From: Gammaproteobacteria bacterium
GTDB lineage: Bacteria; Pseudomonadota; Gammaproteobacteria; Pseudomonadales; Litorivicinaceae
Assembly (NCBI GenBank): GCA_002731015.1
Contig: PBZM01000029.1
Span: 1 to 33,304 of the forward strand
DNA: 33,304 nucleotides
Direction of reading: 5' to 3'
A program made the position numbers and the translations under genes. A model generated the notes under the pieces. It was not told where the DNA came from. It did not search any database and saw only the letters and a list, made by a program, of their open reading frames with translations. This document shows positions 1 to 7,479 of the stretch, piece by piece; position 1 is the first letter of the stretch, and the number at the start of each line of letters is the position of its first letter.

Positions 1-1
1 A

Positions 2-451
2 GCTGATGATACGACCCTAGAGCTTGCTGCGGTACCAAATATTGCGGGCATAAAAGATGCGACCGGCGATTTAAACCGCGCTAAATATATCCTAGCGCAT
101 CGGCCTGACGGTTTCGCTGTATATTCCGGTGATGATCCAACGGCCATGGAATTATGCTTGTTGGGCGGAGATGGAGACATTTCTGTTACGGCGAATGTGG
201 CACCGCGGCTAATGGCGTCCATGATCGAATCCGCATTAGCCGGAAAAGTCGAGGAAGCGGAGGCCGCAAATAACCAACTGCGTGGTCTGCATTCAGAACT
301 ATTTATCGAACCAAATCCAATACCTAGTAAATGGGTGCTTTCTGAGATGGGGATTATGCGCTCAGACTGCAGATTGCCACTGGTTCCCTTGACGGACTCG
401 GGCAGAACCGCTGTTCGCGAGGCTTGTGGAATGGCCGGTATTAATCTGTGA
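2..451 (+). CDS. dapA: 4-hydroxy-tetrahydrodipicolinate synthase, C-terminal half (5' partial)
   Basis: The last ~149 codons of dapA, cut by the window edge. The enzyme condenses pyruvate with aspartate semialdehyde in the lysine/diaminopimelate pathway in the cytoplasm. Visible family marks are the GIKDATGD segment that follows the Schiff-base lysine strand (this Lys is at the equivalent of E. coli K161 or close to it), the YSGDD(P/A) turn, the GGDGDISVTANVAP loop, and the C-terminal FIEPNPIPSKW and LPLVPLTDSG segments typical of DapA. The reading frame is open from base 2. Its TGA overlaps the GTG start of bamC by GTGA, so the two are translationally coupled, as in the dapA-bamC pair of enterobacteria. 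The N-terminal half is outside the window. Confidence 0.95.
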   Translation, partial: ADDTTLELAAVPNIAGIKDATGDLNRAKYILAHRPDGFAVYSGDDPTAMELCLLGGDGDISVTANVAPRLMASMIESALAGKVEEAEAANNQLRGLHSELFIEPNPIPSKWVLSEMGIMRSDCRLPLVPLTDSGRTAVREACGMAGINL

Positions 452-1491
452 AAAATAATTATCATGTCTTGTGGCTGATCTTCTTAGTCGGCTGCTCTGA
501 GCCGAATCAGCAGAGTGCAATTCGTGATCGACAACTCGACTACCAAGTGGCATATGTCGAACCGAAGTTGAAAGTTCCTGAAGGGCTATCCAATGAACGG
601 GTGAACGAATCTTTACGTATCCCCGGAGTCAGCGAGCCCACCGCTGGTTTGTATGGTGGATCTTTCGAGGCCCCGAGAGCGGATGGTTCTCTGCGAACTC
701 AAACGTTGAATGTGATTCGGCGCCACCAGCTGGGTGAACTACGCTGGCTTTCTATTCCCGAGGATCCCTCAGTGGTCTGGCCTGAACTTGAGAGATTTGT
801 TTCTGAAAATAAACTCACTGTTTTTTATTCGCGAGTTGAAAAAGGAACACAAGTGCTCGAGTCCGACCCCTTCAGGGGGACAGAAAATTATTCGGGTAGC
901 CGCATAATTCGACACTTTTCGCCAGCGTTGGGCTCTATTGTCTTAAGATTTTCTTTGGAGTCTGGATTACGAAATAGTACGAGTGAGGTTCGCATAGATA
1001 TCCCTGCCGGACGGGTTGACGGTGCGTACATCGACCGAATCCTTGATGAATTCAAATCTTATCTTGAGCAAGGTAAGAATAGAGGAAGAGCGGTGTCGCG
1101 CGCAATTTCCCTTGTAGAGACCGGAAATCGCATGAAACTTCGTCGCGTTGATGGCTCGGATGAGTTGGTTATACAGGCTCAGATTCCACGCGTTTTTGGT
1201 GTGATTGTTGAGGTAGTTAAAGATATTGGGGCCACGATAGATGGCGGTGACCTCGACCAAGGGCTTCTCAACATCCGTTACGTCCGAAAGGTCACAGAGC
1301 AACGACTGGCGGCTATGAGTACCTTAAATAGAGCCATCGCTACCACGATGGAGGATCCTGTTGGTAGCTATCAGATCGTAATGCAAGAGAATGCGGACGG
1401 GTTGGTGCTGAAGGCGGTTCCCACCGGATTGAACGCATCTGTCGGTGGCGCAACTGAGCTTATCCGAGAGTTCCGAGAGCGTCTTTACTAG
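448..1491 (+). CDS. bamC: Outer membrane assembly lipoprotein BamC-like
   Basis: A 347-residue lipoprotein whose N-terminus has a short basic stretch, a hydrophobic run and a lipobox L-V-G-C with the lipidated Cys at about residue 16. BamC is an accessory subunit of the BAM complex that inserts beta-barrel proteins into the outer membrane. Sequence similarity to E. coli BamC is low by eye. The call rests on the lipobox, the length (E. coli BamC is 344 residues), the early segment with a conserved LKVPEGL motif, and the position directly after dapA and before purC. The GTG start at 448 lies inside the dapA stop (GTGA). The stop TAG shares one base with the start of the next gene. Confidence 0.8.
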   Translation: MKNNYHVLWLIFLVGCSEPNQQSAIRDRQLDYQVAYVEPKLKVPEGLSNERVNESLRIPGVSEPTAGLYGGSFEAPRADGSLRTQTLNVIRRHQLGELRWLSIPEDPSVVWPELERFVSENKLTVFYSRVEKGTQVLESDPFRGTENYSGSRIIRHFSPALGSIVLRFSLESGLRNSTSEVRIDIPAGRVDGAYIDRILDEFKSYLEQGKNRGRAVSRAISLVETGNRMKLRRVDGSDELVIQAQIPRVFGVIVEVVKDIGATIDGGDLDQGLLNIRYVRKVTEQRLAAMSTLNRAIATTMEDPVGSYQIVMQENADGLVLKAVPTGLNASVGGATELIREFRERLY

Positions 1492-2252
1492 TGCGTTTCG
1501 CGTCGCTTGGTAGCGGTAGTAAAGGAAATTGCTCCGTTGTAGCTTCTGACTCAATCTCGATAATGGTGGATTGTGGATTCAGTTACAAAGATGTGATAGC
1601 ACGAATGAAGCGGTTGGATCTCGACCCTGATGCCTTAACCGGGATAATAGTCACACACGAGCATAGCGATCACGTTAGCGGTGTAGAGGCGCTCTCAAAT
1701 CGACACGCTATTCCTGTTTATGCGTCACGCGGCACATGGATTGAGATCGGTGCTGATAATTATAAATTTAGCAACTATATCAGTGGTTTATTCACTATTG
1801 GGGATATTGATATTACGCCAATACCGGTGCCGCATGATGCACGAGAGCCACTCCAATTTGTATTTGGGTCTGCTGGAAAGCGATTGGGAATACTCAGCGA
1901 TGCAGGCAGTTTATCAGGTCGTATTTTGAACGCTTTTACAGAGCTCGACGCACTTTCTATCGAATTCAATCACGATATTTCTTTACTGCAACGAGGTCCG
2001 TACCCCTCTTATTTGAAAACTCGCATCTCCGGCGATTATGGTCATCTAAATAACGATCAGGCCGCGAGGTTGATCGAGACGACTGTGAGTGATCGATTGT
2101 GTACGGTCGTGGCTTGCCACATCAGCGAAATAAATAATGAGGTTGCTCTGATTGAAAAGGCGCTGGAGAGCGTTTTAAAAAATCGCGATATTCAATACCT
2201 GGTCGCGTCGCAGTCGGATGGATTTGATTGGATAAGCGTAGAGAGAAGATGA
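1491..2252 (+). CDS. MBL-fold metallo-hydrolase (YycJ/WalJ-like)
   Basis: A 253-residue metallo-beta-lactamase-fold protein. The N-terminal [10 protein letters not shown] motif and VDCGFS are those of the YycJ/WalJ/PhnP-like branch. The metal-binding THEHSDH is at residues 55-61, followed by downstream His and Asp ligands ([21 protein letters not shown]). Relatives are predicted phosphodiesterases or exonucleases, and the substrate here is unknown. The GTG start overlaps the bamC TAG by one base, and the TGA overlaps the purC ATG (ATGA), so it is sandwiched and coupled between bamC and purC. That position recurs in some gammaproteobacteria but not in E. coli. Confidence 0.85.
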   Translation: MRFASLGSGSKGNCSVVASDSISIMVDCGFSYKDVIARMKRLDLDPDALTGIIVTHEHSDHVSGVEALSNRHAIPVYASRGTWIEIGADNYKFSNYISGLFTIGDIDITPIPVPHDAREPLQFVFGSAGKRLGILSDAGSLSGRILNAFTELDALSIEFNHDISLLQRGPYPSYLKTRISGDYGHLNNDQAARLIETTVSDRLCTVVACHISEINNEVALIEKALESVLKNRDIQYLVASQSDGFDWISVERR

Positions 2253-2965
2253 TTGCATTGGAATTGTTGTATCAAGGGAAAGCTAAGTCAGCATATGTTA
2301 CGGAGGACCATGATTTATTAGTCCTGAGGTTTCGAGATGACACGTCAGCTTTTGATGGTGAGATTATAGAGAAGCTCTCAGAAAAAGGCGCCATAAATAA
2401 CCAATTTAACGCTCTTATTATGAATAAGTTAGCGGAGAATGGTATTCCTACTCACTTCGTAGAACGGCTAAGTGCAACCGATATGCTAGTTAAACGACTC
2501 GATATGATTCCAGTCGAGTGTGTAGTGCGTAATAAGGCGGCAGGATCAATAGTCCGTCGTCTGGGTATTGAGAAGGGTATGGCATTCGACCAACCTCTGT
2601 TTGAGTTGTTTTTTAAAAACGATAATTTACATGATCCTATGGTCTCGGAGCATCATGTCGAGGCGTTTGGTTGGGCTACTCGTCATGAAATTTCACGTAT
2701 GTACGAATTGACACTCGAAGCCAACACGATTCTAAGGGATATGTTCGATCAAGCAGGACTTGACCTTGTCGATTTCAAGCTCGAATTTGGTCGTTTTTAT
2801 GGAGAAATTGTTCTAGGTGACGAATTTAGTCCAGATAATTGTCGTCTCTGGGATAAGGTGACAGGAGAGAGCAAAGACAAAGATCGCTTCAGACAAAATC
2901 TCGGTGGCGTTCTTGAGGCCTATCGTGACGTAGCGGGCCGTTTGGGTATTGTGTTTGATAACTAG
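2249..2965 (+). CDS. purC: Phosphoribosylaminoimidazole-succinocarboxamide synthase
   Basis: SAICAR synthetase joins CAIR and aspartate with ATP in de novo purine synthesis in the cytoplasm. The protein starts with the family motif [11 protein letters not shown] and contains [53 protein letters not shown] and [14 protein letters not shown], all diagnostic. I chose ATG 2249 (238 residues; E. coli has 237) over a TTG seven codons upstream, because GAGAGA lies just before it and the alignment with the family begins there. It overlaps the previous stop as ATGA. The purC stop is inside the left arm of a long inverted repeat (see 2960-3059). Confidence 0.97.
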   Translation: MIALELLYQGKAKSAYVTEDHDLLVLRFRDDTSAFDGEIIEKLSEKGAINNQFNALIMNKLAENGIPTHFVERLSATDMLVKRLDMIPVECVVRNKAAGSIVRRLGIEKGMAFDQPLFELFFKNDNLHDPMVSEHHVEAFGWATRHEISRMYELTLEANTILRDMFDQAGLDLVDFKLEFGRFYGEIVLGDEFSPDNCRLWDKVTGESKDKDRFRQNLGGVLEAYRDVAGRLGIVFDN

Positions 2966-3059
2966 TACTAAGTGGCTCGATTTGCGACTGGCTGTCGCTC
3001 TTATCGTAGCATTATTGATTTACAGATTAGTCTGTATCCACACTAATTTAGTACTAGTT
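2960..3059. other. Intergenic structured element: 12-bp outer stem enclosing two hairpins
   Basis: AACTAGTACTAA (2960-2971) and its exact reverse complement TTAGTACTAGTT (3048-3059) flank a 76-nt interior. Inside, GTGG (2972-2975) can pair with CCAC (3038-3041). Two independent hairpins lie between: GCGAC-tggct-GTCGC (2984-2998) and TACAGA-ttag-TCTGTA (3021-3036). Together they would fold into a multi-branched RNA starting at the purC stop codon. Each arm also holds the 8-bp palindrome TAGTACTA, so a pair of protein-binding sites or a DNA cruciform is an alternative. The first inner hairpin is followed by TCTTAT, so weak termination after purC is also possible. No family that I recognise. Confidence 0.5.
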
Positions 3060-3083
3060 AGACATTTGCTGAGTCTCCGATAT

Positions 3084-3117
3084 AACCCTTATTAGGCTTG
3101 ACTTGTTGCCTAACGGG
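3084..3117. other. Hairpin upstream of the SRP RNA gene
   Basis: TTAGGC (3092-3097) and GCCTAA (3108-3113) form a perfect 6-bp stem with a 10-nt loop. It can be extended across a small internal loop by CCC (about 3086-3088) with GGG (3115-3117). There is no U-tract after it. It lies between the larger structured element and ffs, and may be part of a purC 3' UTR or an ffs upstream region. Function unknown. Confidence 0.35.
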
Positions 3118-3185
3118 GAATCAGACTTGCATCAGAGGTAGTGTTAGCCTGACAATAGGTTATTCCCGCTTTGACGGGCATCAAT

Positions 3186-3300
3186 GGTGACTCTTGTCGG
3201 TCCCCTCGCAATCGAATATTTGTAAATCCCGTCAGGCCCGGAAGGGAGCAGCGGCAGCAGATGTTTGGTGTGCCGGGGTGTGGCTGACAGGGGTTGCTTC
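3186..3300 (+). ncRNA. ffs: Signal recognition particle RNA (4.5S, small bacterial type)
   Basis: The conserved apical domain is unmistakable: GTCAGGCCCGGAAGGGAGCA, then GCAG, then GTGCCGGGG and TGGCTGACAGGGG, matching the Ffh-binding hairpin with its GGAA tetraloop and asymmetric loop. The basal stem is closed by GACTCTTGTCGG (3189-3200) with CTGACAGGGGTT, through Watson-Crick and G-U pairs, and can be extended a few pairs at both ends, so the limits are accurate to about 5 nt. The RNA is the scaffold for Ffh in co-translational membrane targeting. It sits immediately upstream of dnaX, as in pseudomonads, and its 3' end is only about 19 nt from the dnaX ATG. No clear terminator separates them. 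Confidence 0.93.
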
Positions 3301-3318
3301 CAATCTGAAGAGGCATGC

Positions 3319-5163
3319 ATGAGTCAGCAGGTCTTGGCCAGAAAATGGCGGCCGACTACATTTGATGAACTAATCGGTCAAGAACACGTCCGTAAGGCAC
3401 TTACGCATGCGTTGGATTCCGGGCGGTTACACCATGCGTATCTATTTAGTGGTACCAGAGGCGTCGGAAAGACCACCATCGCTAGAATCCTTGCACGATG
3501 TCTGAATTGTGAACGTGGCATATCATCAAAACCTTGTGGAGAGTGCGGTACTTGTAGCGCAATCTCAGAGAATCGATTTGTCGATCTTCTTGAAGTTGAC
3601 GCGGCTAGTCGTACCAAGGTAGAGGATACTCGCGATTTATTAGAAAATGTAAGCTATGCGCCGAGCCAAGGGCGCTTCAAGGTATACCTCATTGACGAAG
3701 TCCACATGCTATCGACGCATTCGTTCAATGCATTGCTGAAAACACTTGAAGAACCTCCCGCTCATGTTGTGTTTCTATTGGCAACAACTGACCCTCAAAA
3801 ACTACTCCCGACTGTTTTGTCACGATGTTTGCAGTTCCATTTGAGGGATCTCAGCCCAAATAGTTTGGAATCTCACCTTGAATATGTTCTCAACGAAGAA
3901 AATTTGACGTTTGAAAAAGATGCGCTGTGGCATCTTGCTAAGGCCGGTAGGGGGTCTGTGCGCGACTCGATGACACTACTAGATCAGGCCATTGCGCACG
4001 GAGCTGGATCAGTTCTAACCGATAACGTTGTGGAAATGCTTGGCACGCAGGGTGTTTCTGAGATTCCGATGTTATTGTCTGAAATTGCTAGAGGTGAGGC
4101 TTCACAAGCGATTGCACGTGTTGATCAATTATCGAGTGAATCGCCTGATTGGATGGTACTAGTTAGCGGCATGCAAGAGACACTTCATCAGGTTGCAATC
4201 GCGCAAGTGGCAGATCACGGTATTAATCATCTCTCCCCCAATGAAAAAAAAGCAGTACGCGATTTGGCTAATTTAATGTCACCTGAGTTCATTCAGCTTG
4301 CATATCAGTTTTCATTAACTGGGTATCGAGATCTGCCACTCGCGTCTGATGGTCGATCAGCCTTCGAAATGCTTGTGTTGCGGATGATTGCATTTCGGCC
4401 AGCGAAGACGGGAGAAATGATAAGCGCTTCCCATTTGCCGCAAGCTGATTCGGATTGCGATCAAAACCCTGAGCCTGAGCCGAGCAAGTTAGATAACATC
4501 ATTCAAAAACATACGCTAGATCCCACGGAATCAGATGCACAGTCGAGGTTGATAAATGAGACCTCCAGCCCCGGGCCTCGTATCGATGAGAACTCGATAC
4601 CTTTCTCGAATTATCATGGCGAGGGTGATGGATTAGTGTTGGCTTCGGCGCAAAATATTTCTGAGGTTGGTTCAACGATATCGTCCAAAAAGGAGAAAAC
4701 ACTAGATAGTGATTCTTTTACGGACGACTCAGATAAACAATCTGAGGTACAGCCCAAATTATCGCTTGCCCCAGAATCATGGATCGTTGAGACTCAATTT
4801 CTCGATCTAAAGGGGATGACAGCCTCTTTGGTAAATCAAACAGAACTCGTCTCGGTGAACGACGATGAGGTGGTACTGGCTTCAACCTCACATACAGAGT
4901 CGCTGCTCAATGAGTTGCACCGTCAAAGGCTATCTGAGGCTTTTGCAATGCACTTAGGCTACGCGCCGCAGATCGTGATAGAGATCCGCGAGACTTTGGG
5001 CGAGACACCGGAATCATACCGTGCTCGTATCAAAAAAGAGAGTCTTGAACTAGCGAAGAAACAATTTGGGGAAGACTCTTTTGTAAGAGCTTTAACTGAT
5101 AGATTTGATGCATCGATACCCTTAGAAACGATTCAACCAAGAGATGGAGATAGCCATGTTTGA
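3319..5163 (+). CDS. dnaX: DNA polymerase III subunit tau (gamma/tau)
   Basis: A 614-residue clamp-loader ATPase. Walker A GTRGVGKT is at residues 45-52, the zinc cysteines at 64, 73, 76 and 79, Walker B LIDEVHM near 124-130, and the arginine-finger SRC motif at 168-170. Domain III ends near residue 361, followed by a ~110-residue Ser/Asp/Glu-rich linker and a C-terminal domain that in E. coli binds DnaB and the polymerase alpha subunit. ATG 3319 is chosen because it gives the canonical N-terminus (SQQVLARKWRP) and has GAAGAGG upstream. An earlier GTG in frame would lie inside the SRP RNA. A possible -1 frameshift site at 4687-4692 is discussed in the findings. The stop overlaps ybaB by 8 nt. 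Confidence 0.97.
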   Translation: MSQQVLARKWRPTTFDELIGQEHVRKALTHALDSGRLHHAYLFSGTRGVGKTTIARILARCLNCERGISSKPCGECGTCSAISENRFVDLLEVDAASRTKVEDTRDLLENVSYAPSQGRFKVYLIDEVHMLSTHSFNALLKTLEEPPAHVVFLLATTDPQKLLPTVLSRCLQFHLRDLSPNSLESHLEYVLNEENLTFEKDALWHLAKAGRGSVRDSMTLLDQAIAHGAGSVLTDNVVEMLGTQGVSEIPMLLSEIARGEASQAIARVDQLSSESPDWMVLVSGMQETLHQVAIAQVADHGINHLSPNEKKAVRDLANLMSPEFIQLAYQFSLTGYRDLPLASDGRSAFEMLVLRMIAFRPAKTGEMISASHLPQADSDCDQNPEPEPSKLDNIIQKHTLDPTESDAQSRLINETSSPGPRIDENSIPFSNYHGEGDGLVLASAQNISEVGSTISSKKEKTLDSDSFTDDSDKQSEVQPKLSLAPESWIVETQFLDLKGMTASLVNQTELVSVNDDEVVLASTSHTESLLNELHRQRLSEAFAMHLGYAPQIVIEIRETLGETPESYRARIKKESLELAKKQFGEDSFVRALTDRFDASIPLETIQPRDGDSHV

Positions 5164-5485
5164 CGGTCCATTACAGGAGATGATGAAGCAGGCTCAGAAA
5201 GTTGCCGATCAGATGAAGGAAGCACAATCTAAGCTGTCGGAGCAGGAAGTCCGTGGCGAATCGGGCGCGGGTCTAGTATCCGTGATCCTCAACGGGCAAG
5301 GTGACTGCAAGTGCGTAGATATTAATCCCAACGTACTCGCGGATGAGCCCTCCATTGTTGGCGAATTGGTGGCCTCTGCAATAAACGATGCAAATAAGAA
5401 ATTAGAGACAATGAAGCAAGAATCTTTGGGTAATCTAACCCAAGGTCTTAACTTACCCCCGGGTTTTAAATTCCCATTCTCATGA
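5156..5485 (+). CDS. ybaB: YbaB/EbfC nucleoid-associated protein
   Basis: A 109-residue protein, the same length as E. coli YbaB. It is a small DNA-binding protein that forms dimers and is almost always encoded between dnaX and recR. The N-terminal helix is rich in Met, Lys and Gln (MMKQAQKVADQMKEAQ), followed by a beta region (GLVSVILNGQGD) and a C-terminal helix, ending LPPGFKFPF. ATG 5156 is used instead of an in-frame ATG four codons earlier, because it matches the family N-terminus MFxG and follows a GGAGA ribosome-binding site. It overlaps the dnaX stop, and its own TGA overlaps the recR ATG (ATGA). Confidence 0.96.
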   Translation: MFDGPLQEMMKQAQKVADQMKEAQSKLSEQEVRGESGAGLVSVILNGQGDCKCVDINPNVLADEPSIVGELVASAINDANKKLETMKQESLGNLTQGLNLPPGFKFPFS

Positions 5486-6081
5486 GCATTTCGCCACTTT
5501 TACAAGATCTTGAGAGTGCCCTCCGGTGCTTACCAGGCGTCGGTCCGCGATCAGCCGCCCGCATGGCACTTCATTTACTGGAGAGAGATCGCAATAGAGG
5601 GCTTAGTCTGGCAGAAACTCTTAGAAAAGCGCTCGTAGAAATTGAGCACTGCGAGTGTTGTCGTAACTTGACTGAAATTCAGCCGTGCCGGATTTGTCAG
5701 GATGAGTCTAGAGATCAAAACTTACTATGTGTCGTCGCATCCCCGAGTGATATTCTTGCAATCGAGCAGTCAGGTTTGTTTGGAGGCCTCTACCACTGCC
5801 TTGCCGGTTTGTTAAGTCCTCTTGAGGGTCTTGGTCCGCAGGAAATTGGTTTGGCAACGTTGTTTGAACGAGTGCAAAGAGAAAAGCCTTACGAATGTTT
5901 AGTGGCCCTGGCGTCCACCGTCGAAGGCGAAGCAACCACACATCAAATAGTGGCGGGGCTCGGTGACTCTATTTGCGTTACCCGCCTCGCACAGGGGGTC
6001 CCTGTCGGTGGTGAATTGAATCATATAGACATCTCAACACTCTCTCAGGCGCTGTCTTCGCGCACTGAGGTTCAGCGTTGA
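5482..6081 (+). CDS. recR: Recombination mediator RecR
   Basis: A 199-residue protein of the RecFOR pathway, which loads RecA on SSB-coated single-stranded DNA at gaps. The N-terminal helix-hairpin-helix reads CLPGVGPRSAARMALHLL. The zinc finger is C57-x2-C60-x8-C69-x2-C72. The Toprim domain follows with LCVVASPSDILAIEQSG and ends with ASTVEGEATTHQI and LAQGVPVGGELNHID, the RecR signature. Length and order match E. coli RecR (201). It is coupled to ybaB (ATGA) and to rnd (TTGA). Confidence 0.97.
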   Translation: MSISPLLQDLESALRCLPGVGPRSAARMALHLLERDRNRGLSLAETLRKALVEIEHCECCRNLTEIQPCRICQDESRDQNLLCVVASPSDILAIEQSGLFGGLYHCLAGLLSPLEGLGPQEIGLATLFERVQREKPYECLVALASTVEGEATTHQIVAGLGDSICVTRLAQGVPVGGELNHIDISTLSQALSSRTEVQR

Positions 6082-7166
6082 CGGTTTTAAATTGGATTGA
6101 TCAACAGACTGCGCTAGATAATCTGATAGCCGTTATTTCAGAGTCGCCTGCAATCACTTTAGATACAGAATTTGTGCGCGTCTCAACTTTTCATCCCAAG
6201 CCGGGTCTGATTCAAATAGGCGTGAAGTCGAAAGCTTTTTTAATTGATCCGCTCGTTGGTTTAGATCTACAGCAATTGGGTAATCGCCTGAGTAACGGTG
6301 TTACATCGATATTGCACGCCGCTCAAGAAGACTATGAGGTGTTATTTCGACTTACGGGACAGCTTCCTAGACTTGTGTTTGATACTCAGATTGCTTACGC
6401 GCTGCTCAACACAAAAATCTCAACGAGCTTATCCTCCCTTGCGTCAGACCTTCTGGGTAAGCAGATTTCTAAACAAGAAACTCGTTCAGATTGGACGCGT
6501 CGTCCGTTATCGAATGCGCAACGTCAATACGCTGAGGAAGACGTGTTAGTGCTCGAGCCACTGTATGAGATTCTATCGGAGCAACTCGAGAAGGCCGGTC
6601 GACTGGACTGGATGCGCGAGGAAATGCAATCGATTATGGATCGGAACACGTCTATTCTGGTAAATGGCGATCTTGAAACGCAAATCCATAAATTTGGTAA
6701 TGCATGGCGATTGAGTCCGACAGGAATGTCGAGGTTGGTGCATCTTATTAAATGGCGTGAAAGGGTAGCCCGCCGATTTGATAAACCAAGGAAGCAGATC
6801 TTGAGCGATCAATCAGTGTTTTCGTTAGCGGCCTCTGGCGATATCGGTCGCCACCATCAATTAGTTGGTCAGCATGGTTTGAGTAACAAACAAGCGGGTC
6901 GATACGGTGAGGAATTAAAATCGGTGATTCAATATGCTATGGGTGTTGACGCTATTGAGCCACCGCCACCACCCCTGTCAAAGCATTTAAAGGAGGTGTT
7001 TAAGGAGCGACAATCTAAGGTGCAAGGTATTGCTAATGAGTTGGGAATTGCTCCGGAAATGCTAGTGAAAAAGCGACAAATTGTGGCTTCACTGGATGGT
7101 CGTGAATGGAAGCCATCAGGATGGCGTAAAGCAGTTCTGGAGGATGTGTTTCGTGCGCATGGTTGA
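6078..7166 (+). CDS. rnd: Ribonuclease D
   Basis: A 362-residue 3'-5' exoribonuclease of the DEDDy family involved in tRNA 3' maturation. Catalytic residues visible are D29 and E31 (LDTEFVR), D85 (HAAQEDYEVL), and Y151 with D155 (YAEEDVLVL). D102 begins the conserved DTQIAYAL strand. An HRDC-type helical domain follows (about residues 205-290) and then a second helical domain, as in E. coli RNase D (375). The start is a TTG that overlaps the recR TGA. No ATG lies near the beginning of the conserved region, so the TTG is well supported. The last 14 nt overlap ycgL. Confidence 0.95.
   Translation: MTVLNWIDQQTALDNLIAVISESPAITLDTEFVRVSTFHPKPGLIQIGVKSKAFLIDPLVGLDLQQLGNRLSNGVTSILHAAQEDYEVLFRLTGQLPRLVFDTQIAYALLNTKISTSLSSLASDLLGKQISKQETRSDWTRRPLSNAQRQYAEEDVLVLEPLYEILSEQLEKAGRLDWMREEMQSIMDRNTSILVNGDLETQIHKFGNAWRLSPTGMSRLVHLIKWRERVARRFDKPRKQILSDQSVFSLAASGDIGRHHQLVGQHGLSNKQAGRYGEELKSVIQYAMGVDAIEPPPPPLSKHLKEVFKERQSKVQGIANELGIAPEMLVKKRQIVASLDGREWKPSGWRKAVLEDVFRAHG
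7139..7143 (+). promoter_or_regulatory. Ribosome-binding site that fixes the ycgL start
   Basis: GGAGG lies directly against an in-frame ATG at 7144 (too close), 9 nt before GTG 7153 and 15 nt before ATG 7159 (too far). Spacing therefore selects the GTG, which also gives the N-terminus closest to the YcgL family. Confidence 0.55.
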
Positions 7167-7479
7167 AATTTTCAAAGGCAACAAACGTGAAGAGATGTAT
7201 CTTTTTGTAGACCAAAAAGAGGGCTTGAAATCAGTTCCTGAGGACTTGCTAGCCGCGTTTGGTCAACCGGAATCAGTGATGATTCTTCCACTTACCGATT
7301 CCAGAAAGTTGGCACGCGTTACAGCGTCCGAAGTTCTTGAGTCGATTGAGAAACAGGGCTATTTCCTGCAGATGCCTCCAAAGCCGGAAGCATTAGCTGA
7401 GACTCAAATTAGTGCGATGGTAAAGGCAGAGGAGGAGTTGGCCAATGCTCAAAATGAGCAACCAGATCACCAAAGGTAG
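7153..7479 (+). CDS. ycgL: YcgL domain-containing protein
   Basis: A 108-residue protein of the YcgL family (DUF709), a small gammaproteobacterial alpha/beta protein of unknown function found after rnd and minD-type genes. The recognisable core is EMYLFVDQKEGLKSVPEDLL, then FGQPESVMILPLT, then QGYFLQMPPKPE. The GTG start is favoured by the GGAGG spacing. ATG 7144 and ATG 7159 are alternatives. It overlaps rnd by 14 nt. Its 3' end (7393-7479) also overlaps, on the opposite strand, the 3' end of the LplT-like transporter gene. The C-terminal tail after the conserved PP motif is longer than usual and lies in that overlap. Confidence 0.85.
   Translation: MRMVEIFKGNKREEMYLFVDQKEGLKSVPEDLLAAFGQPESVMILPLTDSRKLARVTASEVLESIEKQGYFLQMPPKPEALAETQISAMVKAEEELANAQNEQPDHQR

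Noticed and set aside
3265-3318. Upstream GTG start for dnaX
   Set aside because: It lies inside the SRP RNA gene and adds residues absent from DnaX proteins.
4244-4251. Run of eight A in dnaX as a frameshift or transcriptional slippage site for gamma
   Set aside because: Either direction of slippage stops within about ten codons, inside domain III (near residue 317), which would remove part of the oligomerisation collar; it does not give a gamma-like product.
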